64,000 bases of DNA from Diphasiastrum complanatum (GCA_029204225.1 CM055106.1:772711-836710); one strand, 5' to 3'; positions 33,760 to 45,383 are shown, counted from the first letter of the stretch. The notes: generated from the letters alone by a model not told the origin. Program-made: numbers and translations.

Positions 33760-34943
33760 GCCCACAAATAGCATGACAAGAGTCATGCACTTAGCTGACT
33801 CATTATCCATAGGATGAAATTTGAGGTTGTTTTGATCTGAGGACCATACACACCCCTATTAGATATAATGAGGGCCTCATACCTCAAGACGATAAAATTC
33901 TTATTTGAATTATGGAAACTCCTGCGATACCCATTAATCGAAAGTGTAGGTGGCCAATGGCTAGAATATGCATGTGAAGTCCAACAAGTACGATAATTGT
34001 TTTCCAAACAACATAGATCCAACACTACTCGACCGAAAGTTTAGACTGGCCAAAAATGATTATCACATAGAAAGAGCCATGGGTGAGGGTGTTGTCTCTT
34101 CAGCATCCTTCCAGCTATGGCTCCAACTACTGCAAGTTATGGCTTCTCCCAACTAACCCTCACTAAGCCTATTTCCAACTAGCATGGATATGGATGCAAG
34201 AAGACAGTCATGAGCATGGTGGTGAGTACTCTGATGGGTAAGATCCACTCTTCTGAATCTCTTTTCTCTACTTTGCGCAAGTGATCCAGTCTATGCTGGA
34301 GAAGAAAAAAGAAATGGAACAACGAATCTCAGATATGGGATCTGAAAATACTCTCATCAGCCAGAAAGTCGTTCAGTTGGACAAAGAGTTGAAGAACGCC
34401 AAACAACACGAAGCTAAATTTGAAGTTGAGAAGAAGACGGCTGATCACCTAGAAGAGTATGCCAACTCACTGCAGAATGCGCTCACAACCGCCCAAGATC
34501 AGGTGGACAAGGTCGTGCGGGATGCAAAGCAACAAGTGCAGCTGCTCCAGGGTCTATTGTAGATGGCTAAACAAGATCACACACATCTCCAAGGTGAATT
34601 GGATGCGACCACCCTTGAGCATGATGCGTATCTACAGATGCAAATACTTGATCATCCGGTAACTCCGACGACAATCGCGTATTTGTTTAAAAAGGTTGAA
34701 ACCTACAAAGTGGCGCTTCAAGGATTCCAAGGCTGCTTTGACATATTCAAAGGTACAGCTTCAACTGAGTTGGCAAAGGCTAAGGCAACTATCAACGCAT
34801 ATGAAAAAGTTGTCGCTCAGGTGTTGGAAGCTGGGCCTCAAATATCAGTTTTGGTCATGCTACAATTCTCCCCTCCACAACAAGTTGATACACCTATGGA
34901 TACAGGGTTGGATTTGTTAAAATTGAAAAACAATCCATATTGA
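33760..34943 (+). pseudogene. coiled-coil ORF, extra ORF of a second retroelement
   Basis: The clear part is 34281-34943, a single frame with one TAG at 34560-34562. It begins SMLEKKKEMEQRISDMGSEN and continues with heptad-like Leu/Val spacing (VVQLDKELKNAKQHEAKFEV, then LQNALTTAQDQVDKV), so a long coiled coil of about 90 residues. After the stop come LQGELDATTLEHD, a TPTTIAYLFKKVETYKVAL block and a Pro/Gln-rich end (SPPQQVDTPMDTG). Upstream to about 33760 the frame is broken by many stops but keeps coding-like pieces. The layout (coiled coil, linker, C-terminal domain further on, then polypurine tract and LTR) parallels the Gypsy-1 aORF. Confidence 0.5.
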
Positions 34944-35704
34944 TTTCTTGGCTTGCTACAAATGTTGTACCATACAAGTATGTAGCTCATTAATGCAAAA
35001 TGCCAAGTTTGGCCTACATAGAACTCGAGCTACATGGTTATGTATTATCTAGTTTGATAAATGCAACTTGCATATAGTTTGTCGACATAGAATTAGCATG
35101 ATTATGCTTGTAGAAACTCGTGGCAATTCACATGCATTAATTGTAAGTGATCCATAGTGACATGCAAGGCATGCACAAAGTGTAATGGACACATGCATGA
35201 TGATTTGGACATTTCTAGTTAGAGCTAGTACACTTGTAAAAAGTTGGTAGAATTTCATGCATGACAAGTGACAAATGTCACATAGACTCTAGATGTCATT
35301 TTGGAATGGATGGATGTTGTTCTACCTCAAGCTACCTCAAACTCCATAAATATGTGTAACTCTCCACACAATCAATGATGAAGAACCAAAGTTTTGTAGC
35401 TATTTCATGCCATTTTGGATCTAAACTAATATTGCTTGTTATCTCTCTAGTTTTATCTCTCTAACTCGTGTTGAGACTAATGCTCATACACTGAAATCTT
35501 GTACTTTTATTCATTCTTTGATTCATTGCTATTATATTCTGTTGATTAGCATGCTACATTGTGAATTAGCCATTTCTTCTGAACTAGATCTTGTTGATCA
35601 ATCTAGAATCAGGTTATAGTGCCAATCACAAAGCTTAATCAAGATCAATCACTCTTGTGGACATTCCCCACACGTGTGAATTCTGGAAATTTTGTCAGGA
35701 TTCG
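34944..35704. other. gap inside the second extra ORF, unassigned
   Basis: About 760 bp without open coding between the coiled-coil part and the C-terminal part. It could be an inserted LTR or an intron; I could not find matching direct repeats at its ends. Confidence 0.35.
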
Positions 35705-36499
35705 GACATGGACCAGGGTGGAGCCCCTGAAGTTGCAAAACAACAGCCAGTTCTACAGGCAGTGCAACTGGGTCCATCTTCATCAAGGACCACATCATTG
35801 TTCAGAAGACCAATCAACGTCGAGGACCAGATCTAGAGTTTTTTAGCGCAATATTCGCATGACTCCTCGCGTGGTGGTTGGGTCCTTCAGTTTAAAATCT
35901 CTAAAATAGAGGCCGACAAGGAATTGGATAAAATATCCGCATTGGGAGAGCAACCAACTTGGAGAGTTAGAGTTTTTGAGAAAACTCCAGAATTTATCAG
36001 GAGTTATGTGGCCAGCCCTCGCCAATTGCGCGTAGATCCATATTACGTACAGATGTCGTGCATGAATAAGTGGAAAGATCAGGGACTGGCCATGGACAAA
36101 ATTACTATCCATATGCCAAACTGGCCAATCATCCACCAACCTTTTAGTTGGGAAATTTCAGTGGATTTCCACTGAGCACTACAAGCGTACCAGCGGGAGT
36201 ATATACACTCTCTCGATCCGACAGTGAGGTAATTGACGCTTTTTGTGAAAGACTTGACTCTGTTGGCATCCGTGGCAACGAAATGGGATGATTGCCTTCC
36301 TCCTTTGGCATTCGATCCAAATAAGTCAATGGCCTCAAAGAGCATCAAGGATCAGCTACCGATGGCTAGATTATATTTCCGTGCCGCAATGATGGGAGGC
36401 TCTTGGGAATCTCGATTCACATCCTGGACAACTTCAAAGTGGATTGTCGGAGCCCATCATTGTTTTTTGTTGCACAATTTAGATTTCCACACTGGCTGA
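35705..36499 (+). pseudogene. C-terminal part of the second extra ORF
   Basis: One frame runs from about 35705 to the TGA at 36497, interrupted by three stops (near 35836, 36173, 36229). It reads a Gln/Ser-rich start, SRGGWVLQFKISKIEADKEL, FIRSYVASPRQLRVDPYYVQ and a C-terminal block KWDDCLPPLAFDPNKS with QLPMARLYFRAAMMGGSW. That last block resembles the end of the Gypsy-1 aORF (WDRGLDPIRINS, MMARLYYRAAFM) in both sequence and position, 120 bp before a polypurine tract and LTR. Function unknown; likely the same protein family in a divergent element. Confidence 0.55.
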
Positions 36500-36608
36500 C
36501 TCGACTATGGAGAAGGTACAGTATCATTTAATAAAGATTCGACGAGAAGCAAATAAAAGCCTGCAGTAACTTCATCTCGTAGGTGTCGTGAAACCGCCAC
36601 TAGTTTTG

Positions 36609-36619
36609 GTGGGGGATAC
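36609..36619 (+). other. polypurine tract
   Basis: GTGGGGGATAC directly before an LTR-like TGTTGGAGGG start at 36620, 110 bp after the stop of the extra ORF. Confidence 0.65.
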
Positions 36620-37300
36620 TGTTGGAGGGTTTGCGAATTCCAAGGCAACCCTAACCCTAGTTAATAAGTGAGAGGGATTTTTCACTCTGCATGTGTCAGT
36701 CCAACTTGATGATCACATAATTATTTGATTAGTTACAAGTCAATAAAAGGACTTTAGGCCTTTTTGCGGGACTTTTAATGTCGCAAGGCCTAAATGTCAA
36801 GTTAGTGAATAAAGTTGGGTTTCCCTCCAATTTGGATGGTTCCCACTCTTTTCTAAATTTGAATAATTAGGGAGGTAGAAATGGACCAATAGGATTCAGA
36901 GGCCAAGGTCCTCCTCTCTACTATAAAAAGAGACCAACTCGAGTTTCTACACATGTGCATATCTTCATTTCAATAAAGCATATTGGTTCTCTTGTGAAAT
37001 GGATTTATGAATGTCCTTGCTCTCTATCACTTTTACTCTATCTCTCATGCTTTTATTGAGTTTTGCTAATTGTTGGATTTGATTATTATTGGGATTGCAT
37101 GTTTATATACTTTTTATGCGGGAGAAAGGGAGAGAGAGAAAGAGTAAGTTATCTTCATTGTGGATTTAGTGTTAATGCTTAGGGTTAAGGGATATTAGAG
37201 TTAGAATTGGATCTTCCATTCATCCTGCAATCTGAACTATACTATCGCTCTCATGGGAACGAATCTACGCGTGACTACTAACTTCATCTCCTCGATGCTA
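36620..37300 (+). repeat. 3' LTR of the second extra-ORF element (right end uncertain)
   Basis: Starts TGTTGGAGGGTTTGCG after the polypurine tract. Contains CTATAAAAAG at 36921-36930 and AATAAA at 36972-36977, about 50 bp apart, the usual promoter and poly(A) arrangement of an LTR. The 3' end is not defined; another LTR fragment begins at about 37309. Confidence 0.6.
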
Positions 37301-37308
37301 GTAGAAAT

Positions 37309-37344
37309 GTAGCAAATATGACTAAACTAGTTGAATTTCTCACA
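37309..37344 (-). repeat. 36-bp LTR fragment of the 37.7 kb Copia family
   Basis: Minus strand TGTGAGAAATTCAACTAG and following bases match the LTR start found at 45923 (-) and 46554 (+). Only the first ~36 bp are present, so this is a truncated LTR end. Confidence 0.6.
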
Positions 37345-37675
37345 GAAGGAACCGATCAACAATCTCTAGCAGCTTCACCCCCGAGCCAAGAAATAGGAAG
37401 TGAGAGTAGAGTAAAAGAACCTGGCTTTTCTTAGTAGGTGAATAAAAAATCTAGTAGGCCTTTTTCAAGGGATTATAGGTTTTTGGCAAACACTACATAC
37501 AACTAGTGAAATTTCCAATCTTTCACGTAGGACGAAGCATATTGAAGTGAAATATCAGTTCATACCTGAAAAACTACACTACTCAATAAATGTGGATGTG
37601 ACTCATTGTAGCATTGTGATATAGCTAGACGATGTGTTTACCAAGTTCTTGAGAGTTAAACTTGGCATAGAAGCT
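37345..37675. other. unassigned sequence before the Copia LTR
   Basis: No gene or repeat recognised in these 330 bp between the LTR fragment at 37309-37344 and the Copia LTR starting at 37676. Confidence 0.4.
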
Positions 37676-38324
37676 ATGAAAGATTCAACTAGTTTCATCA
37701 CATTTTGCAATATTTTCATATTTGGCATATTGAGGCCAAAACTTGTTTTAGACTTAGAGGTTGACTTTTCAAAGTTCATTAGCCTAAATTTCATTTGAAT
37801 AAATACTTTTTGAAACTGTGGGAAAGATAGAATACGAGTTTGAGTAGATTCAATTTGAATAAGTTGGGTACATTGAATCTAGACCCAAAATTGGTAGGGT
37901 TAGCATTTTGGTGGGAAAGCCAAGTGGCCAAATAGGGTTTGGACCTGCTATAAAAGGATGTAACTCGTGGAGAGAGTCATCTTCTCTCTTGTCTATCTCA
38001 TTTCATGCTTATACATGGTTCTCTTGGGTTCTACTATCTATTGGTGCACTATCTTGGTGATTGCTTGCAATTCTATGTGTAGAATGATCTATATTTGCTA
38101 TTTTTGGATCCACACATGTGAAATACAGTAGCTTGCTGGTTTTGTACAGACAGCAATAGTACATAATCATTTCATTCAAGTTTGATCAAGTTCTATTAGT
38201 GTTTGCATCTCAAATTGTGTGTAGATGCTGATTTTTCTACATTGGTGAAATTGGTAGTGTATTTCTCTTTCTAACCAAAGGTCATTCAAGTAGATTGGAT
38301 CTTAAGGATCTGAAATCTTTCACA
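37676..38324 (+). repeat. 5' LTR of Copia remnant D
   Basis: Starts TGAAAGATTCAACTAG and ends ATCTTTCACA immediately before the primer site. 649 bp, similar in length to the LTRs of the intact Copia. TATA-like CTATAAAAGG near 37951-37960. Homologous stretches occur at 45385-45923 (-) and 46554-46812 (+). Confidence 0.85.
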
Positions 38325-38336
38325 TGGTATCAGAGC
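38325..38336 (+). other. primer-binding site of Copia D
   Basis: TGGTATCAGAGC right after the LTR end CACA; complementary to initiator tRNA-Met. Confidence 0.95.
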
Positions 38337-38909
38337 TTGTGTTTCAGGTTATGAAGGAGGAAATCAGATCTATCAATGATTTGGTGAAGATATCAAGTCT
38401 AGAGCATGCTAGAGAAGATTCTACACCAAAATCGGATTTTTTGCTTTTGTAGATTGGATCTTTTGTAGATCAAAACTAAATAGGTCAATATACTTGTTCA
38501 ATTCCGTTTTTTGAATTCACATGCTAGTTTTTGGATCATTGGTTCAACCTAAGTGGTGGCTTATAGATTGCATATCAAATTTTCAGCATTTGCATGTAGA
38601 TTTGGAATAGTCAATTTTTTGTGATTTTGTCAAAACCCTAATTTTGATTGGATCTCTAGATAGTGAGGTTGCTGGACTTCATTTGAGTGTGTTTCAATAT
38701 TAGGAAGTGGAAAAAGTCATTAGATTGAGGATAGATCATAGGTTGATCAAGATTCCATGATTCTATGTGTTGATTTGCTTGGATAAGTGCTAGAAGAGAA
38801 TTTGTGAGATAGTTTCAAATCTTGGTGATTTCTTTTGAAAGCATTTGTTGTTCAAAGGAGTGCTTTGTGCATTGAAGCAGGTTGAAAGAGAAGATCAGGT
38901 CATTGCTAC
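38337..38909 (+). other. 5' leader of Copia D
   Basis: 573 bp between primer site and gag ATG. No ORF of note. Confidence 0.7.
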
Positions 38910-39553
38910 ATGGCAACCTCAATTGGAGTCATGTTGGAAGCCAATGATAGGCTTACCTCAAGTAACTATTCATTATGGAAAGTGAGGATGGAGTCACTTC
39001 TTGAGATGAATGATGTTTTGGATATTGTTGTAGGTTTGGTGGAGAGACCAGCAACACAACAAGATCAATTGAGGCATGACAAGAGGGCCAAGAAGGCTCT
39101 ACACATGATAAAGATGAATGTTACCAATGAACTTCTCAAGGAAGTTGGTAAGTGCACATCATCTTTGGAAGCTTGGAATTTATTGAAGAAGCTTTATGAA
39201 TCCAAGTCTACTTCTAGAGTGTTGACTCTAAGAAGGCAAATCTTTTCTTGTTTGCAAAAGAATGAAAAAAGTATAACTACTTTTGTTTTGAGAATGAAAG
39301 CATGGAATGATGAGTTAGCTTGCATAGATGAAAGTATTAAGGAAGGAGAGCTTATTCAAGTGATTCTTAATGGCTTGTTGGATGCTCATGCTAACATTGT
39401 TCAAAGTATTGCTATTCAAAACACTTTGCCAAGTTTGATGGATCTTCAAGAGATCTTGATCAATGAGGAATATAGGCTTCAAGCAAGAGGTGGATCTACA
39501 TCGACACTTCAAGAGGATGCTATGTTCACAAAGGGCAAATTCAAGGGCAAAAC
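38910..39553 (+). pseudogene. Copia D gag, 3' truncated
   Basis: ATG at 38910. About 215 codons of the UBN2/DUF4219-type gag, very close to the intact Copia at 17-21 kb: SSNYSLWKVRMESLLEMND, KKALHMIKMNVTNELLKEVG, STSRVLTLRRQIFS, LACIDESIKEGELIQVILNG. The frame is open but similarity ends after KGKFKGK at about 39553, before the zinc knuckle; the last residues to 39617 are read through from unrelated DNA. Protease and pol are missing. The adjoining DNA belongs to the hAT region. Confidence 0.9.
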
Positions 39554-40124
39554 CAAAAGCATGCACCAGACGAGGGCGAGGAGTCGGTGGAGGATCAGTG
39601 AGGGATGTTTAGAATAGATGAGGTCCAGCCGTATGTGACGGACTGTTGCTATGTAGTTTTCGGCAGTTTATGGTGCAGCAAATAACTAGATGGCTGCTTA
39701 AAAAAATGACAGTATATGTGATGTAATCCTGATACAACGGTTGAATATATACATAGTTGTTTTTTGTGCAACGCGAGCCTGGTCATGTAAGATACAATGT
39801 CAGTAATTTTTTTAAATGCAGATGTATCACATGTGTTTATGAAATGTCGTTTGGGGTGTAGGGGTGATTGCTGTGCTCATGATGTAGGTGCATATATGTG
39901 AAGCTAGCATTCACTTCAAATGAAATTAAATGAAAATAGGATTCAGACACGCACATAGAATTCTTCGACATAAAATAAAGCATCACATGTACAGAGCAAC
40001 ATACGCACAATGTGCAGCAAATAATGTAGGCCAAACACTATATATAATGTGAAAAATCATCTGAGTACAATGGTAGACCGTCTGCTAGAGACAAACTACT
40101 GAAACTAAAACAACAGAGCCACAA
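39554..40124 (-). other. 3' flank of the hAT gene
   Basis: No gene seen. This is the region downstream of the hAT stop (minus strand) and should hold its 3' UTR and terminal inverted repeat. I could not identify the repeat or an 8-bp target duplication. Confidence 0.4.
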
Positions 40125-41747
40125 TCAATGCTCTGGCTCTGACTCAAACGAATGCTCTGGAGACAGCTCAGGGCCTCGAACTGACTCTCGCAGCCGATAT
40201 CTCTGCCTGTCTAGAACTGGCATGGGCTGTGTATCCGAGGGGAAAGACTCGTCATCCTCATCCTCCCAATAAGCCCCCAAGCAGGCCAAACCAACAACAC
40301 CTGCTCCAACTGGCTGTGATACTGCACCTCTACCTGTACCTGGAGCCCTACGTGGTCGTCCTCTCCTCCCTGGCAGTTTCTGTGCCTTGCCTTTCTTGTT
40401 CGGTGCACCCTTGGGCCTGCCTGGTCTCTTACGGACAAGAGGAGCTGTCAATGCCTCGTCACCCCCATACAAATCACCTAGCTGGCTAGGCTGGGCCCAA
40501 GTTGAGGCCAGCTGGGATAAGGAAGCAAAAGAGGGAACTCCATTTGCAACTGAACGAGGAGGATGAGCTCGTGGAGTGTGTGCCCGTGGGGCTGCTGCAG
40601 GTGGAGGAACTGGCTGTGCAGGAGGCGAGTACAGTGGCGATATGTATTGAAAGGGGCGCTGTGGTGGCCGGTACTGGTACATCCTGGGTGCTGCCAAAGG
40701 AGGAGGATGTGACGTGGGTGCTGCCACTGGAGGAGCCACTGTGGATGTGGGCGTTGCAAGAGAAAACCTGGGCACAGATGGTGGCCTGCCATGGAGACCT
40801 GGTGCTGTAGAAGTGGACGGCGATGGAGGGGCTGCAGACCTAACTGGCATCGGTGGCACTGGAGGAGCTGTGCGACGCACATAGACCCTCTGAGGAGCTG
40901 GAGGAACTGTAGGCACCTCATGCGGTTGCTCTGGCTGGGACTCTGTGTATGGCATGCTGGCAAGAGATGATGGGGGCGCCCTGACACTCGGCATCTGCTG
41001 GGCCTCTGAATCCAATGTGGCAACCAAGTTGGCCAGTTGGGCATCCAAATACAAATGCTCTAGGCTCTGGGACTCATCTTGTGCACCAGCCTCTAAATCA
41101 TCCTGTGCACCAACCTCTGAATCATCCTGTGCACCAACCCCTGAATCAGCCCAAGCCTCATCCCGTGCCTCATCATGTGCACCTTGTAGACCCTGCATGG
41201 CCTCCCAATCTATGCAATGAAAGTCATCAGGTGCCTCCTCTGGTGTGCTGTCGTAGTAACGACCATGACTCTGTGCTGCACGCATCCAAACATCTGCGGG
41301 ACCGGCATCTAAACCACTTTGTCCTCTATCAAGAGCCTCCTCCATCATGTCGACATAGATAAATATGCCATTGCCCCCCCCTGTGTGCCCAGCCTATCTG
41401 CCGGTATAACATGTGCCATGTGTCCCACCTCGGCCACGTGATGCACCTGTGACCCCTGCCCGTGGCGTGTGCCCTGCACCTGTATAATCTGCCTCATCCC
41501 TCTCTGGTCTGGCAAACACAACCCGAATGGGCTCATCCTCATCATGCTCATCCTCTGACATTGGCTCATCTGCCTCATACAATGGGGGCTCTCTATGCTC
41601 AAGCCCAAGCTCTCTGTCTCTCTCATCTCGGCAAGCTCCCTCTCTCTCTCTCTCTGCCATCAACTGTGTGCCCAGGTCATCTGCAGGCATGGGATGGGTG
41701 CTGTCCGTAGGCAAGTCAACCTGGCGCTCCAAATCGGATATCTTCGT

Positions 41748-41849
41748 CTGCAAGGTTTAAAATTTGCATGTCAGAAAGACAACTTTATCAAGAAATGAAA
41801 CCAACATACCAGGAGTCAACCAACATGCTATGAAAGATTAGCTTATCAC
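41748..41849 (-). other. intron 3 of the hAT gene
   Basis: Donor TTGCAG|GTGATAAGC and acceptor ACCTTGCAG|ACGAAG; pyrimidine-rich stretch before the acceptor. 102 bp. Confidence 0.75.
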
Positions 41850-42448
41850 CTGCAATGCGCTCGTAATGGTCGGAAGCCTCCTGGCGAGACGTGCGTTGGT
41901 GCTACAGAACACCAACCGCTTCAACTGAATCACTGACAACCAGTTTCTTCTCCTCGTGTGAATGAGTGCCCATGTGCTCCAATTACGCTCACACACGGAG
42001 GCAGCACAGTCTTGTGGTGCGTGCATTGAAATACTTCAGCACATTGTGGCAGAGGTGAAACTTCAACAAAACACAAAAAATGGAGGATAAAATGAGATGC
42101 ATACATGATAAAGGACACGCAGTGCAAGACACTGTATAGATGGGTGTGCTACCAAACATGGTCCACCAAGTAATGGGTAGCTACTTCCTCTCTAGATCCT
42201 GGGCAGCCGGGTGGCCGAATGTGCCCATGCCGAAACGAGATGCAGCGAGCTCCTCCATGAGCCTGATAGGATCCAAACCTATGTGTGAACCCACCCTGTG
42301 AATGTACTAAAGCCAATCAGCCTCGAGCTCCCTGTCTGCGATCTGTGTCGGAGAGAGGAAGAGGGGATGCAGCATGTGTGCAACGCTGTGGATACTCCTG
42401 TGGAAGTAGTTCCACCACGTCTCCCATATGAACTTCAGCTCTGTCATC

Positions 42449-42562
42449 CTGCAGGTGAGGGGCATGCGGTTTAGGGCATTACGAAAAAGCTTAACATTGA
42501 CAGAAAAACAAACTAGCAAGTACTAAAAAGATAAAGGTCAATTGCAACACTGTACCGCTTAC
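42449..42562 (-). other. intron 1 of the hAT gene
   Basis: Donor GAG|GTAAGC and acceptor CACCTGCAG|GATGAC. Splicing joins exon 1 (phase 2, AG) to exon 2 and keeps the frame: QPER then MTELKF. Confidence 0.8.
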
Positions 42563-43493
42563 CTCTCTGGCTGCAAGATGGGCAACTGTAGGAACTGTCC
42601 AATCCGGTCCATGAGCTCATACACCAGTCCAAGTGTCGACCCCTCGCTGTCAACCATGCGGAGCACAATGTAGAGTGGTCGAAGCAGTCCTGACAATGTC
42701 TGTGCATCTCTCCAGAACTGGTCTCCCCTCACCGTGGAAGAAAAGTGCTCCCCATCCTCAGTGTGCGGAAATGTACTGGCACCCCAAAGATCATTAGCAA
42801 CCATCTGTAGAAGCTGGGCCTTGCACCTGATCAAACGGTCGATGACCACCAAGTCGAATGCAAAGCGCGTGGGGGCTGGCTTACAGAGGTCCAGATGGCT
42901 GAACACCCGGAACATGGCAAGAACACGTCTCTTTTTGGTGACAAAAGTCACCAGGAAGAGGGCCTCCCGGATGATGGCTCTAACCCAGGAAAGTGCTCCA
43001 ATGTCCCCCATCAGAAGGTCTATGTCGTGGGCTGCACACGAGGTATGAACAATATGAGGGAACTCGGCCTCTAGCAGTACACCCATCTGAATGCAGTTCG
43101 TGGCATTGTCCGTCACCACCGTGACGATATGTTGTGGGCCTATGGCTAGGATGGAAGACCTGATGACATCAAACATGAACTCTGCAGATATGACTCTCCC
43201 CCCCCTGCTGCAATCCACTGCTCTCAAAAACTGTGTGCCCATGCAGCTGGAGACCAGTATGTTGAGGATCGGCCTCCTCCTGACATCAATCTAGCCATCG
43301 GACATGATGCTGCAACCGTAAGTGGCCCAGATTCATCTTGCCTGTCAGAAGACGACTCAGGATGGTCACTCTTGCACTAAAATCACATGCTTACAAACTA
43401 AATATGCAGATCATGCATTCAACCAAGAAATCAGCCTGTACAGTAGTTGAATAGCCATGAAATCCTACTTACTTGCTGCAAAAACGGAATGAA

Positions 43494-44280
43494 TCAGATT
43501 CTTAACTATATTACACTTGCATTAATCCACAAACAAGAAGCAAGAAACTAATTATACTAAACTAGACAACATTTTAGAAGTCCAAGAATCAAGAAACACT
43601 CATTTCTTGATTCTTGCATACCCCAAGAATGTCAAGAACTAGATTGTAAGAGAATATACAGGATTTACACCACAAATCCAGCCTATTTAGTTTACCTGAA
43701 TGTTGGAACCTACATTAGTTGACAAGAAAACAAGAAATCTAATCCACCACTAAGATCCACAACCACACACAAAGGAAATGGAAGGGCAAGATCATTAATG
43801 CATCACTCAAGAAACAAGAATGATCAAGGAGCTCAAGAATGCACCAAAACTCATGGAAGGTCTTCTCATTTCAGCATGGAGTAGATACATTTACAAAATC
43901 TTCTCTTCTACAAAGGGGGAGTCTTTTAAATAAGCAAGAGAGCTTCTTAGGTGGCATCCTAGTGGCATTTCCACATTACACAAACTACAAGTGAAATTAT
44001 GCCCTCCACTAGATGTCACCATCAAAAGGTTGCTCACTCTACTTTCTTTAAGAGGGGTCTACTTGCATTTATTATTTTGCCTAGAAATACTAGTTCCTAC
44101 ATGGTCATTCCATCTTTCGGGATTCACCATGAGGCTTACATAGTTTCTACTTGATAGTATTAACTAGTATTCCTTGGCTCTCGTACTCAACTCCCAGTCT
44201 TTGTTTGTCTCATCTTCTCAAAGACCTACTCTTGGGTAGCTCTGGCCGAGTATTTTGGGGATTGTCAGAATTAGCTAACA
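43494..44280 (-). repeat. LTR of Gypsy-1 family, copy B
   Basis: Minus strand starts TGTTAGCTAATTC at 44280 and aligns with 6717-7539 throughout, with a TATA-like TTAAATA (plus 43926-43932). It abuts a Copia gag-protease at 44281, cutting the phrase KRQGKL. No element body of this family lies next to it, so it is a solo LTR or a truncated end. More diverged from copy A than copy C is. Confidence 0.75.
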
Positions 44281-45383
44281 ACTTTCCTTGTCTTTTACCT
44301 TTTCTAATCAAGACATCCTTCCTTTTGAACATACAAGCATCTACATCAAACTCAACTGTGAGGTCTTTACTTAGAAATTGACTCACACTACTATGCAAAT
44401 TCTTGGTAATAGATGTTATAAACAAGACATCCTCCAAATGAACATTCCTATTTGTAGAGAGAGAAAAAGGAATTGTTCCAATCCCTTTGATTGCACACTC
44501 ACCATCATTGGCCGAGTAGATTATCCTCTTGTCATCTCCATATGCCAACAAAGAAGTGAAGAACTTTTTGTAAAAAGTCATGTGTGAACTTGCTCCACTA
44601 TCAATCCACCATGGATCTAGATCTCCATCATTAGCAAACATACATGAAGACATCACAAATGCATCATCATTTGCATCTTGAACATCCAAATCATTCTCAT
44701 CAAGAGTAAGATTACCTTGCTTGTCTCCTTGATCTCTCTTCTTCTTGTAGCACTCACTTGCAAAGTGTTCTTTGATGCCACATTAGAAGCACTTGAGCTT
44801 TGATCTATTTTTCTTTTTGCCATTTGAAAAAGCCTCCCATTGATCTTGCCCTTTGGACCACTTGCTTTTTCTTTTTCCCTTGATGAACATAGCCTCCTCT
44901 CCAACTTGAGATGTTGATAAAGATCCACCTCTTGTTTGAAGCCTATATTCTTCAATGATCAAGATCTCTTGAAGATCAATCAAACTTGGCAAAGTCTTTT
45001 GAATAGCAAGACTTTGAACAATGTTAGCATGAGCATCCAAAAATCCATTAAGAATAACTTGAACAAGCTCTCCTTCCTTAATGCTCTCATCAATGCAAGC
45101 CAACTCATCATTCAATGCTTTCATCCTCAAAATAAAAATAATTGGACTTTCTTCACTCTTTTGCTTACAATTGTCTTCCTAGAGTCAACACTCTAGAAGT
45201 AAACTTGGATTCATAAAGCTTCTTCAATGAATCCCTCGTATCCTTTGATGAAGTACTCTTACCAACTTCCTTGAGAAGCTCATTAGTAAAATTCATCTTT
45301 ATCATGTGTAGAGCCTTTTTGTCCCTCTTGTCATATCTCATTTGATCTTGGTGTGTTGCTGGTCTCTCCTCCAAACTCAGCAT
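44281..45383 (-). pseudogene. Copia C gag-protease remnant
   Basis: Minus strand. 45383-45165: ERPATHQDQMRYDKRDKKAL, KMNFTNELLKEVGK, FTSRVLTLGRQL; a frameshift follows. 45130-44281: one frame with a TAA at 44783 replacing the Tyr of the CFYC zinc knuckle. Then protease WWIDSGASSHM (DSG kept) and the following IIYSANDGECAIKGIGTIP, ending KGKRQGKL where the LTR at 44280 interrupts. The gag N-terminus is missing: the LTR at 45385 is fused directly to codon ~40 of gag. Same family as Copia D and E. Confidence 0.9.

Larger units (their letters stand above)
40125..43316 (-). pseudogene. hAT superfamily transposase (DUF659 type), spliced, N-terminus missing
   Basis: Exon 1 (43316-42563): CSIMSDG, then stop in place of the usual Trp, RRRPILNILVSS, FLRAVDCS, VVTDNATNCIQMG (catalytic-region Asp) and HTSCAAHDIDLLM, the DUF659/RNase-H-like core. 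Intron 1 (42562-42449) has GTAAGC...CTGCAG and joins in phase to exon 2 (42448 to about 42105; ELKFIWETWW, GMGTFGHPAAQDLE; two TAGs and one frameshift). Exon 3 (about 42030-41850) holds the hAT dimerisation motif VCERNWSTWALIHTRRRNWL. Intron 3 (41849-41748) is GTGATA...TTGCAG. Exon 4 (41747-40125): a coiled Glu/Arg stretch, an acidic part, then a long Pro/Ala-rich tail with basic KRPGRPKGAPNKKG; one TAG at 41394. A BED zinc finger expected upstream is gone, cut by the LTR near 43494. A decayed cut-and-paste transposase. Confidence 0.85.

Noticed and set aside
36640-36670. 'ccctaaccctag' as another telomere repeat
   Set aside because: Only two imperfect units (CCCTAA, not CCCTAAA) inside an LTR; compatible with chance.
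40502-41044. ORFs on both strands at 40.2-41.7 kb as separate genes
   Set aside because: They are other-frame shadows of the GC-rich hAT exon 4, whose frame is set by splicing from the transposase core.
42559-43242. Stand-alone 227-codon gene
   Set aside because: Its end is a splice donor (GTAAGC), and the frame continues into exon 2 in phase; it is one exon of the hAT transposase.
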